A stretch of 64,000 nt of DNA from Bacteroidales bacterium UBA5536. GTDB taxonomy: Bacteria > Bacteroidota > Bacteroidia > Bacteroidales > F082. The position numbers were made by a program, and so were the translations under genes. Below the pieces are notes generated by a model, which saw only the letters and a list, made by a program, of their open reading frames with translations, was not told where the DNA came from and made no database searches. Positions 1 through 8,846 of this stretch are shown here, piece after piece; within the stretch, counting starts at the first letter, position 1; the number at the start of each line of letters is the position of its first letter. Location of the stretch: positions 257,017 to 321,016 of the forward strand of contig DINQ01000020.1 in the NCBI GenBank assembly GCA_002426795.1, in the 5' to 3' direction.

Positions 1-2
1 TT

Positions 3-728
3 GAACAGACTTGGCCTGACTATCGTTGTTTGCAGATTATGTGGTCATTTCATGATGACATTCGCAGGAATATTAAAATAGTCATTGCCCAATTAAGTAA
101 AGGACAAATAAATTTCAAGTCATTTAATAAATGTGTTGGCGATATCTTTTTCAATATGCTGGCAATAAAATTCAGGGACGAACGGATTCTTTTTCCATAC
201 ATTCTTGACACAATAAGCAAAAGCCAGTTAGAAACAATGAATCGATTAGGTGCAGAACTTGGCTATCCGTATGTTCAGCCTGATTTGAAAATTTACAACA
301 ATGACGAACAGGAGTTAAATAATAATTTTGTTAATCTTGGAACCGGAAAAGTCAGTGTTGAACAAATCAAACTAATCTTTAATCATCTTCTGGTCGATAT
401 CACTTTTGTAGATGAAAACAACAAGGTTTGCTATTTTTCAACTCCACCAAAGCGTATCTTCCCCCGAACAACTTCAATAATTGGTCGTGAAGTTAAGAAT
501 TGTCACCCACCGGAAAGTGTCCATGTAGTAGAACGGATTGTCGAATCCTTTAGAACAGGGGAAAAAGACAAAGCTGAATTCTGGATTAAAATGAAAGGTG
601 AATATATCTTGATTCAATACTTTGCCGTTCGAAACGAGCACGGTACCTACAAAGGGATTATAGAAGTATCACAGGAAATATCAGGAATTAAATCACTTGA
701 AGGTGAAAAAAGATTGTTAGATTGGTAG
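3..728 (+). CDS. DUF438/hemerythrin-like and PAS domain protein, 5' end cut by window
   Basis: The reading frame is open to the left edge, so the true start lies outside the window; a TTG at 30 is in frame but is probably not the start. The first part is helical and matches the DUF438/hemerythrin-like region, with a His-Asp-Asp near the cut edge. From about base 350 on it is a PAS domain of the type found in DUF438 proteins: VDITFVDENN, then RIFPR, CHPP and EFWIKMKG, ending in EGEKRLLDW. These proteins are thought to bind haem or a di-iron centre and to sense gas or redox state; their exact role is unsettled. It ends at TAG 726-728 and is followed by a long stretch without genes. Family call is firm, function is inference. 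Confidence 0.85.
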   Translation, partial: EQTWPDYRCLQIMWSFHDDIRRNIKIVIAQLSKGQINFKSFNKCVGDIFFNMLAIKFRDERILFPYILDTISKSQLETMNRLGAELGYPYVQPDLKIYNNDEQELNNNFVNLGTGKVSVEQIKLIFNHLLVDITFVDENNKVCYFSTPPKRIFPRTTSIIGREVKNCHPPESVHVVERIVESFRTGEKDKAEFWIKMKGEYILIQYFAVRNEHGTYKGIIEVSQEISGIKSLEGEKRLLDW

Positions 729-1810
729 TTTATGTTGATGGATGAAAGGAATAAAACTAATTGTCCTAGTAAACCTACCCAGTTTATAAGCACATTGCCA
801 AAGCCGCACAAGCCAAAGCTATTTCCTAAGCTTTGTCAAAGAGCTTACAAAGCTCCTGCATATTTTGAGAATTATTTAATAAATTTACTGATGTAAAGAA
901 ATAATACTCAAACCAAACATATTGACAATAATTAGAAAACAAAAAGTGATAATGTCACAAGACTTCAAAATTTCTATTGTTTTTTGCGGACAGAAAGACA
1001 AAAACACCAGGTGGTAATAACTAAGCATTCTGACTGGACGCAGTCCGTTGTCTGAATGCAGTGTTGACGATTTATCCTCGTAAGCGAAGCGAAACGGGAA
1101 ACCGGGACAGCATATGGGGAATGATAGGAAAAGCTTGTTTTGTTTTGGAATGAAAGCGGCGGGCTGCGGGCTTTGGCGATGGCCAGGATAATTAGCTCGG
1201 CTTTTTGAAAAACACACCCCTCACCGGCTTCGCCCCTGTCCAACTGACAGGATTATATATGTAAATAAGATGTAAAAAGTTGTCAGGTGGAATTCCGCGT
1301 GGCCACCGCGCGGGGTTGATAGACTATTTTGTCCTGACGAAATGGAGACTGCCATGTCGTTTGTTGTCGCACGCTCCAACAAACCCAACGCTTTTCTTGC
1401 AACGCTATTTACACTCCATCTAAATTATGTTGCAAGCTTTTTGCAAAAGAAAAAGTTTTTCTACTTTTATGCTATTGAAAAACCAGCGCCCGCTGGCATG
1501 GCTCGCTCGCTCGCAGCAGCCGGGGAAAAGGAAGGAATTTGGCGGAAGGCCATCCGGTAGCTCTCAGGATGGCAAAAGAAATGGTGTCGCGCAAGCGACC
1601 ATGATATTATTGTATAAAAATGAAACGAAACCGCATGAAGCGAACGATGATAATGGAAAACTACCCTTGTGGCTCCAATGCTAAAACGACTGGACTTGCA
1701 TTTAGCATGCCTTTTTTTGGCGAGCTAAATGCCATAGGGGTGCGTTTAGCAAGTAGTTGGCATTCATTGTAAGAAACATCCTGCATATCATAAACATAAA
1801 CTGAATAATC
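729..1810. other. Gene-poor 1.08-kb intergenic region
   Basis: No convincing gene is seen. The short open frames here are low-complexity or lie on both strands with no family resemblance. Base composition is patchy: GC-rich stretches near 1080-1230 and 1480-1570, AT-rich elsewhere. Small palindromes are present, for example GAGCTT-aca-AAGCTC at 841-855. The right end (about 1677-1770) holds the folded element described separately. The region looks like the debris of past insertions at the edge of an accessory island; this is inference. Confidence 0.5.
1677..1770. repeat. attC-like nested inverted repeat
   Basis: Two nested pairs of inverted arms are visible. The outer pair is TGCTAAAACG (from 1677) with CGTTTAGCA (1743-1751). 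The inner pair is GCATTTAGC with GCTAAATGC, around a T-rich loop. Unpaired spacers of about 8-10 bases separate outer and inner arms. This layout (outer stem, unpaired spacer, inner stem) is that of an integron attC site, although the standard GTTRRRY box is not met exactly. It ends in GTTGGCATTCATTGT (1756-1770), whose reverse complement reappears with one small gap right after the following gene (5048-5063). No integrase gene is in the window. It could also be a simple structured repeat. Confidence 0.45.
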
Positions 1811-4800
1811 ATGAAAGTAATCCTACCAAGCCATTTTAAGTTAAAAGAAAAGATTGGCAAAGACTTCATATATCAATTAGGTTTTGACAAGCATGAAATA
1901 GACGGAACACTTGAAGAATATTCTTTTAATAGAGTAAATGGTTACGTTTTGACTGAAAATGGTGGTAGTGATATATTGATTACTTCAAATAAAAATTGGT
2001 CTGCAAATGACCGTTTTGATTATGTTCTTCAAACAAAAAACTTTGATAATATCAGTGACGGGAATTTCAGTAATTACATTTGGATAAAGCACCCTCGATT
2101 TACTGTAGCAGATACATGCGATGAAGTAAGAGAATCTTATAATGAGGCATTCTCTTTTAAGAAAGAAAACTTAGATAAAGGAGTTGAGGGGCTTCGCTCT
2201 CCACAAATAGGTGGTATTTATGCAGCTCTAGCACATTGGCAAATAGGTAAAGAACCCGCAACTATTGTTATGCCGACTGGAACAGGTAAAACCGAAACAA
2301 TGCTTTCTTTATTTATTACAGCAAGTTGCGAAAGAATAATAATTGTTGTTCCATCAGATGCATTACGCACTCAATTAGCTAAGAAATTTATTACTCTTGG
2401 ATTATTAAAACAATTAGGTATAGTTAATGAGACTAGCCTTTTTCCAAGAGTTGGAATTTTAAAACACAGACCACAAACAGAGCAGGAAGTGAAGGAATTC
2501 TTTGAAAACTGTAATGTTATAATCACTACCATGAGTGTTGTAGGGCAGTTAAGTCCTCAAATTCAATCTAATGTAGCAGAATATTGTACCCATCTATTTA
2601 TTGATGAAGCGCATCACATTGCTGCAAAGACTTGGAGGGAATTTATTAAAGCATTTAAAGAAAAATATATATTGCAATTTACAGCAACGCCATTCCGTAA
2701 TGACGATAAATCCATAGGAGGGAAGATAATATTCAACTATCCTCTCAATAAAGCTCAAGAGGAAGGCTATTTTAAAAAAATTGAATATCATCCAATATAT
2801 GAGTTTAATGCTAACGAATACGATAAGTCAATTGCTGAAAAAGCAGTCGAAATATTGAGAGCAGACCTTGCAGCTGGCAACAATCATATCCTCATGGCTA
2901 GAGTAAATTCAACTAAAAGAGCAAATGAAGTATATGAAATTTACAGACAATATGAGGATTTAAATCCTATTCAAGCTCATACGGGTTTAAAAGAGGAAGA
3001 ACAAAGAGAAGCAATTGTGAAGATTACAAACTACGAGACACGAATAATAATATGTGTTGATATGTTTGGTGAAGGTTTTGACATGCCTGAACTGAAAATT
3101 GCAGCATTTCATGATATTAAAAAGAGTTTGCCAATTACCTTACAATTAGCGGGTCGATTTACGAGAACGAATAGAGACAATAACCTTGGTAATGCTTCTA
3201 TAATTGTTAATCTTGCCAATGTCGAGGTTACAGAAGAACTTCAATCTTTATATTCACTAGATTCAGATTGGAATCAAATTTTACCAATTATTTCGGATGA
3301 TAATACAAGAGAACAAGAGAGTTTATATGAATTTATGCAGGGATTCGATAAGTTTCCTGATGAAATACAACTTCAAAATATTAGACCTGCATTAAGTACC
3401 GTTGTATATAAAACAAATACAGATACTTGGCAACCAAATAACTTTGAAAAAGGAATAATCGGTATTGATAACTTTGACCAAGTTTACTCAGATATAAACA
3501 GCGAAAAAAGAACTCTTGTGATTGTAACAGGAAATAAAGTTTCTATTAAATGGGGTGACTTAAAAGATATTTATCAATTAGAGTGGACTTTATATGTTGT
3601 TTATTGGAATCAAGCCCAGCAATTACTTTATATAAATTGTTCGGCAAATGGCAGTATGTTTGAAAAACTTGCGGAAGCTGTATCTTTAGGGACTGCATCT
3701 CCAATCAATGCTGAAGATGTATACCGTAGTTTGGGGAAAATCACAAGACTAAAAATCAACAACGTTGGATTAAAGGAGCAACTTGGGAAACAAAAAAACT
3801 TTACCATGTATACAGGGGAAGATATTGAGCCAGCTCTTAGTCCTGTTCAATTATTAAACAAGATTAAATCCAATATTTTTGGAGTTGGCTTTGAAAATGG
3901 AGAAAAAGTTTCTATTGGATGTTCTTACAAAGGTCGAGTTTGGACAAGAAAAAATGGCAATATAGAAGAGCTGATAAAATGGTGCGATTATACAGGTGAC
4001 AAATTGCTTGATGAAACAATAGACCCTAACACAATTCTAAGTGGAGCAATTTATCCTCACAAAATTGATAGTCGTCCAGAGCTAATGCCAATTACTGTTG
4101 AATGGAATGACGAAATTTATAAAAAGAATGAGCAATCTGTTTTTATTGTTCATAATGATTTTAATTATCCTCTTGATTCATTTGAATTAGAATTGCTTAA
4201 TCCGTCAGAAACTGGTGATATAAATATTGTTCTATATAATGAGAGAATAAGGTCAGTTTACAGATTGGAAATAAATGCTGATAATTTTGCTTTTATCAAC
4301 GTTGAAAATCCTTGTTCTATACTTTTTGGAGCAACAACACATACTTTAACTGAATACTTTTATAGCTACTCTCCGATTATCAGGTTTTTTAATGGTGCAT
4401 GGTTAGAAGGAAATCAATTCGTTGATTTTATTTTTAATGGAAGTTCATATGAACGTAATAAAATTAGAGCGTGGAACTGGACAGGAGTTAATATAAGAGA
4501 GGAATCTCAAGGAGAGCAAAAAGCTACCGGGAATATACAACATAAGGTGATTACGGAACTTCAGAGGAAAGATTTTGATATAATATTTGATGACGATAGT
4601 TCTGGTGAAGCAGCTGATTTGATTACGGTAAAAGTTGATGATATTGCAAAGAAATTAGTGGTTGAATTATATCACTTAAAATATTCGCATGATGAAAATG
4701 CCGGTGCAAGAATAAGTGACTTATACGAAGTTTGCGGTCAGGCACAAAAAAGCGTATTTTGGAAAGGTAAAGGTGGTTTTGAATTATTTAGACATATGAT

Positions 4801-5047
4801 TCAAAGAGAGTCTAGGAGAGTTTCAAATGGCAATAACACTCGTTTTGAAAAAGGAACTATTGAAAATTTAGCGCTAATAAAAGAGAAAAGTAAAAGATTT
4901 TATAAAACTGATTTTAAAATTTATATCGTTCAGCCAGGCTTATCGAAAGATAGAGCTTCTGAACAACAATTAGAATTATTAGCTGTAACTGAAAATCATC
5001 TTTTAGAAACTTATAAAATTGATTTAGAAGTAATAGCAAGTGAATAA
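1811..5047 (+). CDS. DEAD/DEAH-box helicase with nuclease-like C-terminal domain (probable defence protein)
   Basis: This is a 1078-residue superfamily-2 helicase. Visible motifs are Walker A MPTGTGKT (154-161), motif II DEAH (265-268), motif III TATPFR (291-296), motif V GEGFDMPEL (420-428) and motif VI QLAGRFTR (445-452). Together they give a ResIII/Helicase_C core at about 130-470. The middle 450 residues are not recognised. Near the end, D936, E952 and K957 in GEAAD...VELYHLKYS resemble a PD-(D/E)xK nuclease core, followed by a conserved-looking stretch around DLYEVCGQAQKS. A role as a single-gene nucleic-acid-translocating defence factor is inference; it could also be a type III restriction-like subunit lacking its partner. 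It is AT-rich by eye compared with the right half of the window, and stands alone between two folded repeat elements, both signs of transfer. Confidence 0.8.
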   Translation: MKVILPSHFKLKEKIGKDFIYQLGFDKHEIDGTLEEYSFNRVNGYVLTENGGSDILITSNKNWSANDRFDYVLQTKNFDNISDGNFSNYIWIKHPRFTVADTCDEVRESYNEAFSFKKENLDKGVEGLRSPQIGGIYAALAHWQIGKEPATIVMPTGTGKTETMLSLFITASCERIIIVVPSDALRTQLAKKFITLGLLKQLGIVNETSLFPRVGILKHRPQTEQEVKEFFENCNVIITTMSVVGQLSPQIQSNVAEYCTHLFIDEAHHIAAKTWREFIKAFKEKYILQFTATPFRNDDKSIGGKIIFNYPLNKAQEEGYFKKIEYHPIYEFNANEYDKSIAEKAVEILRADLAAGNNHILMARVNSTKRANEVYEIYRQYEDLNPIQAHTGLKEEEQREAIVKITNYETRIIICVDMFGEGFDMPELKIAAFHDIKKSLPITLQLAGRFTRTNRDNNLGNASIIVNLANVEVTEELQSLYSLDSDWNQILPIISDDNTREQESLYEFMQGFDKFPDEIQLQNIRPALSTVVYKTNTDTWQPNNFEKGIIGIDNFDQVYSDINSEKRTLVIVTGNKVSIKWGDLKDIYQLEWTLYVVYWNQAQQLLYINCSANGSMFEKLAEAVSLGTASPINAEDVYRSLGKITRLKINNVGLKEQLGKQKNFTMYTGEDIEPALSPVQLLNKIKSNIFGVGFENGEKVSIGCSYKGRVWTRKNGNIEELIKWCDYTGDKLLDETIDPNTILSGAIYPHKIDSRPELMPITVEWNDEIYKKNEQSVFIVHNDFNYPLDSFELELLNPSETGDINIVLYNERIRSVYRLEINADNFAFINVENPCSILFGATTHTLTEYFYSYSPIIRFFNGAWLEGNQFVDFIFNGSSYERNKIRAWNWTGVNIREESQGEQKATGNIQHKVITELQRKDFDIIFDDDSSGEAADLITVKVDDIAKKLVVELYHLKYSHDENAGARISDLYEVCGQAQKSVFWKGKGGFELFRHMIQRESRRVSNGNNTRFEKGTIENLALIKEKSKRFYKTDFKIYIVQPGLSKDRASEQQLELLAVTENHLLETYKIDLEVIASE

Positions 5048-5190
5048 ACAACGAAATGCCAACACGGTATATAAAACATTTGGCGGAAAGTGCTCATATT
5101 AAGGGAGGTACATTTAATAAACATTGCAACGGTTTGATAGGAAATCGCTTTGAAATGCCAAACGTTTCATATACCCATCCGTAACCGCCA
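5048..5190. repeat. Large attC-like imperfect hairpin downstream of the helicase
   Basis: Just after the stop codon lies AAATGCCAAC (5054-5063), the complement of the GTTGGCATT at the other side of the gene. The segment from ACGG at about 5064 through TATATAAAACATTTGGC pairs with a downstream arm at about 5157-5185 (GCCAAACGTTTCATATA, then a three-base bulge and CCGT). The stem has two mismatches and a loop of some 70 bases. The size (about 135 bases) and bulged design fit a large attC site or another folded recombination or transcription-stop element. The bases are seen directly; a recombination role is inference. Confidence 0.45.
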
Positions 5191-5494
5191 AGTGCTAAAA
5201 GACAGACGACAGTACTAAAATTGAAAAGTTAACCATTGTGAAAGAACAGAAAAACGAAATATTGACAATTCCAGAAAGCCGACATTCAATCCGACCAAAT
5301 GTTTTTTATTTATTGCCCACCGCACTTTTTTTTAAACAATTGCTGACCCTCATTGCACACATTTGCAAAATAGCGTGAGTAAACGCTGAAACAAATGCTT
5401 GCAAAAGAGCTGCAATTTTGCCGACACACCGTGTGCTTTGTTGAAGCTTTATCTGTATTTTTATGATTTTTAAGAAACTGAACTAAATTAATTT
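5191..5494. other. Intergenic region with further small inverted repeats
   Basis: No gene is seen. The right half contains AGCGT-gagtaa-ACGCT (near 5373-5388), the palindrome CACACCGTGTG (near 5425) and GCAAAAT/ATTTTGC arms, so it could fold into another cassette-type structure. The last 60 bases are AT-rich and presumably hold the promoter of the next operon, but no clean TTG / TAnnTTTG pair is visible; TATTTTTA near 5457 is one mismatch from the -7 box. Confidence 0.4.
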
Positions 5495-8400
5495 ATGAGT
5501 ATAAATCTTTCATCTATCAGGGATAACAAAAACAGGGGAACTGTTGGACAATTCCTGATTGACAATATTAAATCAGAATCAGATTTATCAATTGTTTCGG
5601 CATACTTCACAATTTATGCTTACAACCATTTGAAAGGACAATTGGACTCGATTAACAAATTAAAGTTTCTTTTCGGCGAGCCAACTTTCATTAAATCACT
5701 TGACCCAACAAAGACAAACAAGAGAGATTTCAAAATTGAGGACGATAAAATTGTGATTCCGATTGAAAGCCGGATGACACAAAAAGCGGTTGCCAAAGAA
5801 TGTTCAGATTGGATTCAACAAAAAGTTGAAATCAAATCGATGGTAAAACCAAATTTCCTGCATGGAAAAATGTACCATGTTACACAACAAAGTGGCATTG
5901 AGAAAGCAATTATAGGAAGTTCAAATTTTACGGTAAACGGACTTGGACTTGGTGGAAGTCCGAATATTGAATTAAACCTAATTGTCGACAACGACCGTGA
6001 CAGAGCAGATTTAAAAGCGTGGTTTCAAGAATTGTGGGATGACAATACCGGACTTGTTGAAGATGTAAAAGACCAGGTTCTAAAATATCTGGAACAACTT
6101 TATGTTGAGAATGAACCTGAGTTTATCTATTTCAAGACACTTTTCCACATTTTTGAAAATTACCTTGACGAGCAACAAAAAGGTGGTTTGCTGACCGGAC
6201 AAACCGGTTTCTTTGAAAGTGAAATCTGGAACATGCTTTATGAATTCCAGAAAGACGGAGTAAAGGGAGCAATTAATAAGATTTTAAAACATAACGGTTG
6301 TATCATCGCTGACAGCGTTGGCCTTGGTAAAACATTTGAAGCACTCGCAGTTATCCGTTATTTTGAACTTTTGAATTACCGTGTTTTGGTTTTATGCCCC
6401 AAAAAACTCTCAGCCAACTGGACAATTTACCAATCAAGCCAGAACAATTCACTCAATCCGTTTACCAAAGACAGGTTCAACTATTCAGTACTTTATCACA
6501 CTGATTTGGGAAGGGAGTCTGGGAAATCAGATGCAAACGGAATCGATTTGGAGAACTTTAACTGGGGAGCTTACGATTTAATCGTAATTGACGAAAGCCA
6601 CAATTTCAGGGGAAATCCAATGGATAAAACCAGACATAACGGTGATACACGGATGAACCGGGCAAAGTGGCTGATGGAAAAAATCATAAAATCAGGAGTA
6701 AAAACCAAAGTATTGATGCTTTCTGCAACTCCGGTTAATAATAACCTTCGTGATTTACGTAACCAGATTTTCCTGATTACCGAAGGGAAAAGCGATGCAA
6801 TGTTTGATTCAACTCAAATCAAAGACATCGGATTGGCTTTAAAAAATGCACAAACATTATTCACACTTTGGGCAGACAAGAAAAACCAAAACAGAACTGT
6901 AAAACAATTAATTGAACGACTGGATTCATCATTCTTTAAATTGCTTGATGAATTAACCATTGCCCGAAGCCGTAAACACATTAAGAGTTTTTACAAAGCC
7001 GAAGAAGAAATTGGAAAGTTCCCGGAAAGACTAAAACCTCATGCAATATATTCTGCAATTGACTTAAAAAACAGGTTTTTCACTTACGACGAGTTGAATA
7101 AAATTATTCTGCAATACAAACTGTCTGTGTTCAATCCATCGGCATACATTGTTGAAGAAAAGAAAGAGAAATACGAGGAACTTGCAAAAACGTCGGGAGT
7201 TCTTGCATTCAGGCAGAGTGACCGTGAACATTTCTTAATCGGAATGATGAAAGTAAATTTTCTGAAAAGGCTTGAAAGTTCTATTGAATCCTTTGAAATA
7301 TCAATGGACAGAACCATTCAGAAGATTGAAAAACTTGAAGTGAAAATCAAAGAGTTTTTAAAAACCAAACCAAAATCGCAGGAAGAAAATTTGGATAATT
7401 ATCAGCCTGACGAGGAAGAAATGGAAGAAAACGGAGAAGAATTGGAACAAGGGCAGGTTGGTAAAAAACTCAAATTTGATTTGGCAGATTTAGACCTCGA
7501 AACGTGGTTAATTGACTTGGAGAAAGACAGAGAAGCGTTAAACAAGCTTTATAACTTCTCGGTGGCAGTAACTCCCGACCGGGATGCAAAACTGCACGAT
7601 TTAAAGAAACTCATCTCCGAGAAATGGAATAAATCGCTTAACGAAAGCAATAAAAAGGTAATAGTTTTTACAGCATTTGCCGACACAGCAAAATATCTCT
7701 ACGAATGTCTTGCTGGTTATGCAAAAGAAAACAAAGTCAATATTGCTTTAGTTGCGGGTTCTGAAACCAAAACAACTTTTGGGAAAAGCGATTATAACCA
7801 CATTCTTACAAACTTTTCTCCTGTTTCTAAGAAACGAAACATGATGAAAGGTTTGCCCCAGGAAGGTGAAATTGATTTATTGATAGCAACAGACTGTATT
7901 AGTGAAGGACAAAACTTACAGGATTGCGACTTTTTAATAAATTATGACATACACTGGAATCCGGTTCGCATCATTCAACGGTTTGGTCGTATCGACCGAT
8001 TGGGGAGCAAAAACAATAAAATTCAATTGGTAAACTTCTGGCCTACCAAAGACCTTGACAATTACATTAACCTAAAAGAACGGGTTGAAGCCCGAATGGC
8101 TTTGGTTGATGTAACGGCGACTGCGGATGACAATGTTTTAGCCACAAGCCAAATAGAGGAATTGATTGAAGATGATTTAAAATACCGCAATAAGCAGTTG
8201 AAGAAATTAAAAGATGAAGTGCTCGACCTTGAAGATATGAACGAAAGCATTTCTCTGACTGATTTCACGTTGGACGACTTCAGAATTGAACTGCTCAATT
8301 TTCTGGAAAACAACCGAAAGAAACTGGAAGAAGCTCCATTTGGTTTGTATTCTGTGGTTCCTTCCCCATCGGGCGATTTTGCAAATTATTTGGATGTTGA

Positions 8401-8842
8401 AAAATTTTCAACTACAGAAAAGGATATCATAAAACCGGGTGTCGTTTATTGCCTGAAACAAAAGGGCGACACCGAAGGAAACGAAGAAGTTAATCCCTTA
8501 CAACCCTATTTTTTGGTGTATATCCGTGATGATGGACAAGTAAGGTTTAATTATACTAATGCAAAACAAATTCTTGAAATCTATCGCTTAATGTGTTCCG
8601 GGAAAGTTCAGCCATTTGAAGAATTGTGCGACCTGTTTAATGCCGAAACTCAAAATGGCGAAAACATGGACCTATACACTGAACTGATAAAAAAGGCAGT
8701 GAGTGAAATAAGCAGGGTTTTCAATAAGCGAAGCAGCCAAAAGATTACCGGAAATGACAGAGGAGCCTTGTTAATTCCAAAGTCGAAACGGATAAATGAA
8801 ACCAATAATTTTGAACTGGTTACCTGGTTAATTATAAAGTAG
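5495..8842 (+). CDS. Phospholipase D-like / SNF2-type helicase fusion protein
   Basis: This 1115-residue protein begins with a PLD-like domain (about 1-200): HGK at 123-125 followed by IIGSSNFT, the HxK...GSxNFT signature of this nuclease/phosphodiesterase fold. An SNF2-family helicase follows: Walker A DSVGLGKT (273-280), DESH (366-369), LSATP (409-413) and motif VI RIIQRFGRIDRLGS (825-838). A long insert between the two helicase lobes carries an acidic low-complexity stretch near 637-655. The gene ends 4 bases before the methyltransferase gene, so they are one operon. PLD and SNF2 parts also occur, as separate genes, in DISARM, and PLD-helicase fusions beside Eco57I-type methylases are a recurring restriction-like pair. 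Restriction or phage-defence activity is therefore inferred. Confidence 0.85.
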   Translation: MSINLSSIRDNKNRGTVGQFLIDNIKSESDLSIVSAYFTIYAYNHLKGQLDSINKLKFLFGEPTFIKSLDPTKTNKRDFKIEDDKIVIPIESRMTQKAVAKECSDWIQQKVEIKSMVKPNFLHGKMYHVTQQSGIEKAIIGSSNFTVNGLGLGGSPNIELNLIVDNDRDRADLKAWFQELWDDNTGLVEDVKDQVLKYLEQLYVENEPEFIYFKTLFHIFENYLDEQQKGGLLTGQTGFFESEIWNMLYEFQKDGVKGAINKILKHNGCIIADSVGLGKTFEALAVIRYFELLNYRVLVLCPKKLSANWTIYQSSQNNSLNPFTKDRFNYSVLYHTDLGRESGKSDANGIDLENFNWGAYDLIVIDESHNFRGNPMDKTRHNGDTRMNRAKWLMEKIIKSGVKTKVLMLSATPVNNNLRDLRNQIFLITEGKSDAMFDSTQIKDIGLALKNAQTLFTLWADKKNQNRTVKQLIERLDSSFFKLLDELTIARSRKHIKSFYKAEEEIGKFPERLKPHAIYSAIDLKNRFFTYDELNKIILQYKLSVFNPSAYIVEEKKEKYEELAKTSGVLAFRQSDREHFLIGMMKVNFLKRLESSIESFEISMDRTIQKIEKLEVKIKEFLKTKPKSQEENLDNYQPDEEEMEENGEELEQGQVGKKLKFDLADLDLETWLIDLEKDREALNKLYNFSVAVTPDRDAKLHDLKKLISEKWNKSLNESNKKVIVFTAFADTAKYLYECLAGYAKENKVNIALVAGSETKTTFGKSDYNHILTNFSPVSKKRNMMKGLPQEGEIDLLIATDCISEGQNLQDCDFLINYDIHWNPVRIIQRFGRIDRLGSKNNKIQLVNFWPTKDLDNYINLKERVEARMALVDVTATADDNVLATSQIEELIEDDLKYRNKQLKKLKDEVLDLEDMNESISLTDFTLDDFRIELLNFLENNRKKLEEAPFGLYSVVPSPSGDFANYLDVEKFSTTEKDIIKPGVVYCLKQKGDTEGNEEVNPLQPYFLVYIRDDGQVRFNYTNAKQILEIYRLMCSGKVQPFEELCDLFNAETQNGENMDLYTELIKKAVSEISRVFNKRSSQKITGNDRGALLIPKSKRINETNNFELVTWLIIK

Positions 8843-8846
8843 TACT

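Noticed and set aside
885..1243. Overlapping minus-strand open frames of 110 and 89 codons
   Set aside because: They overlap each other in different frames, have no recognisable domain and cover a compositionally patchy non-coding stretch.
1342..1684. Two short plus-strand open frames
   Set aside because: Low-complexity Arg/Ala/Lys-rich products in a region that looks like insertion debris; they overlap in different frames.
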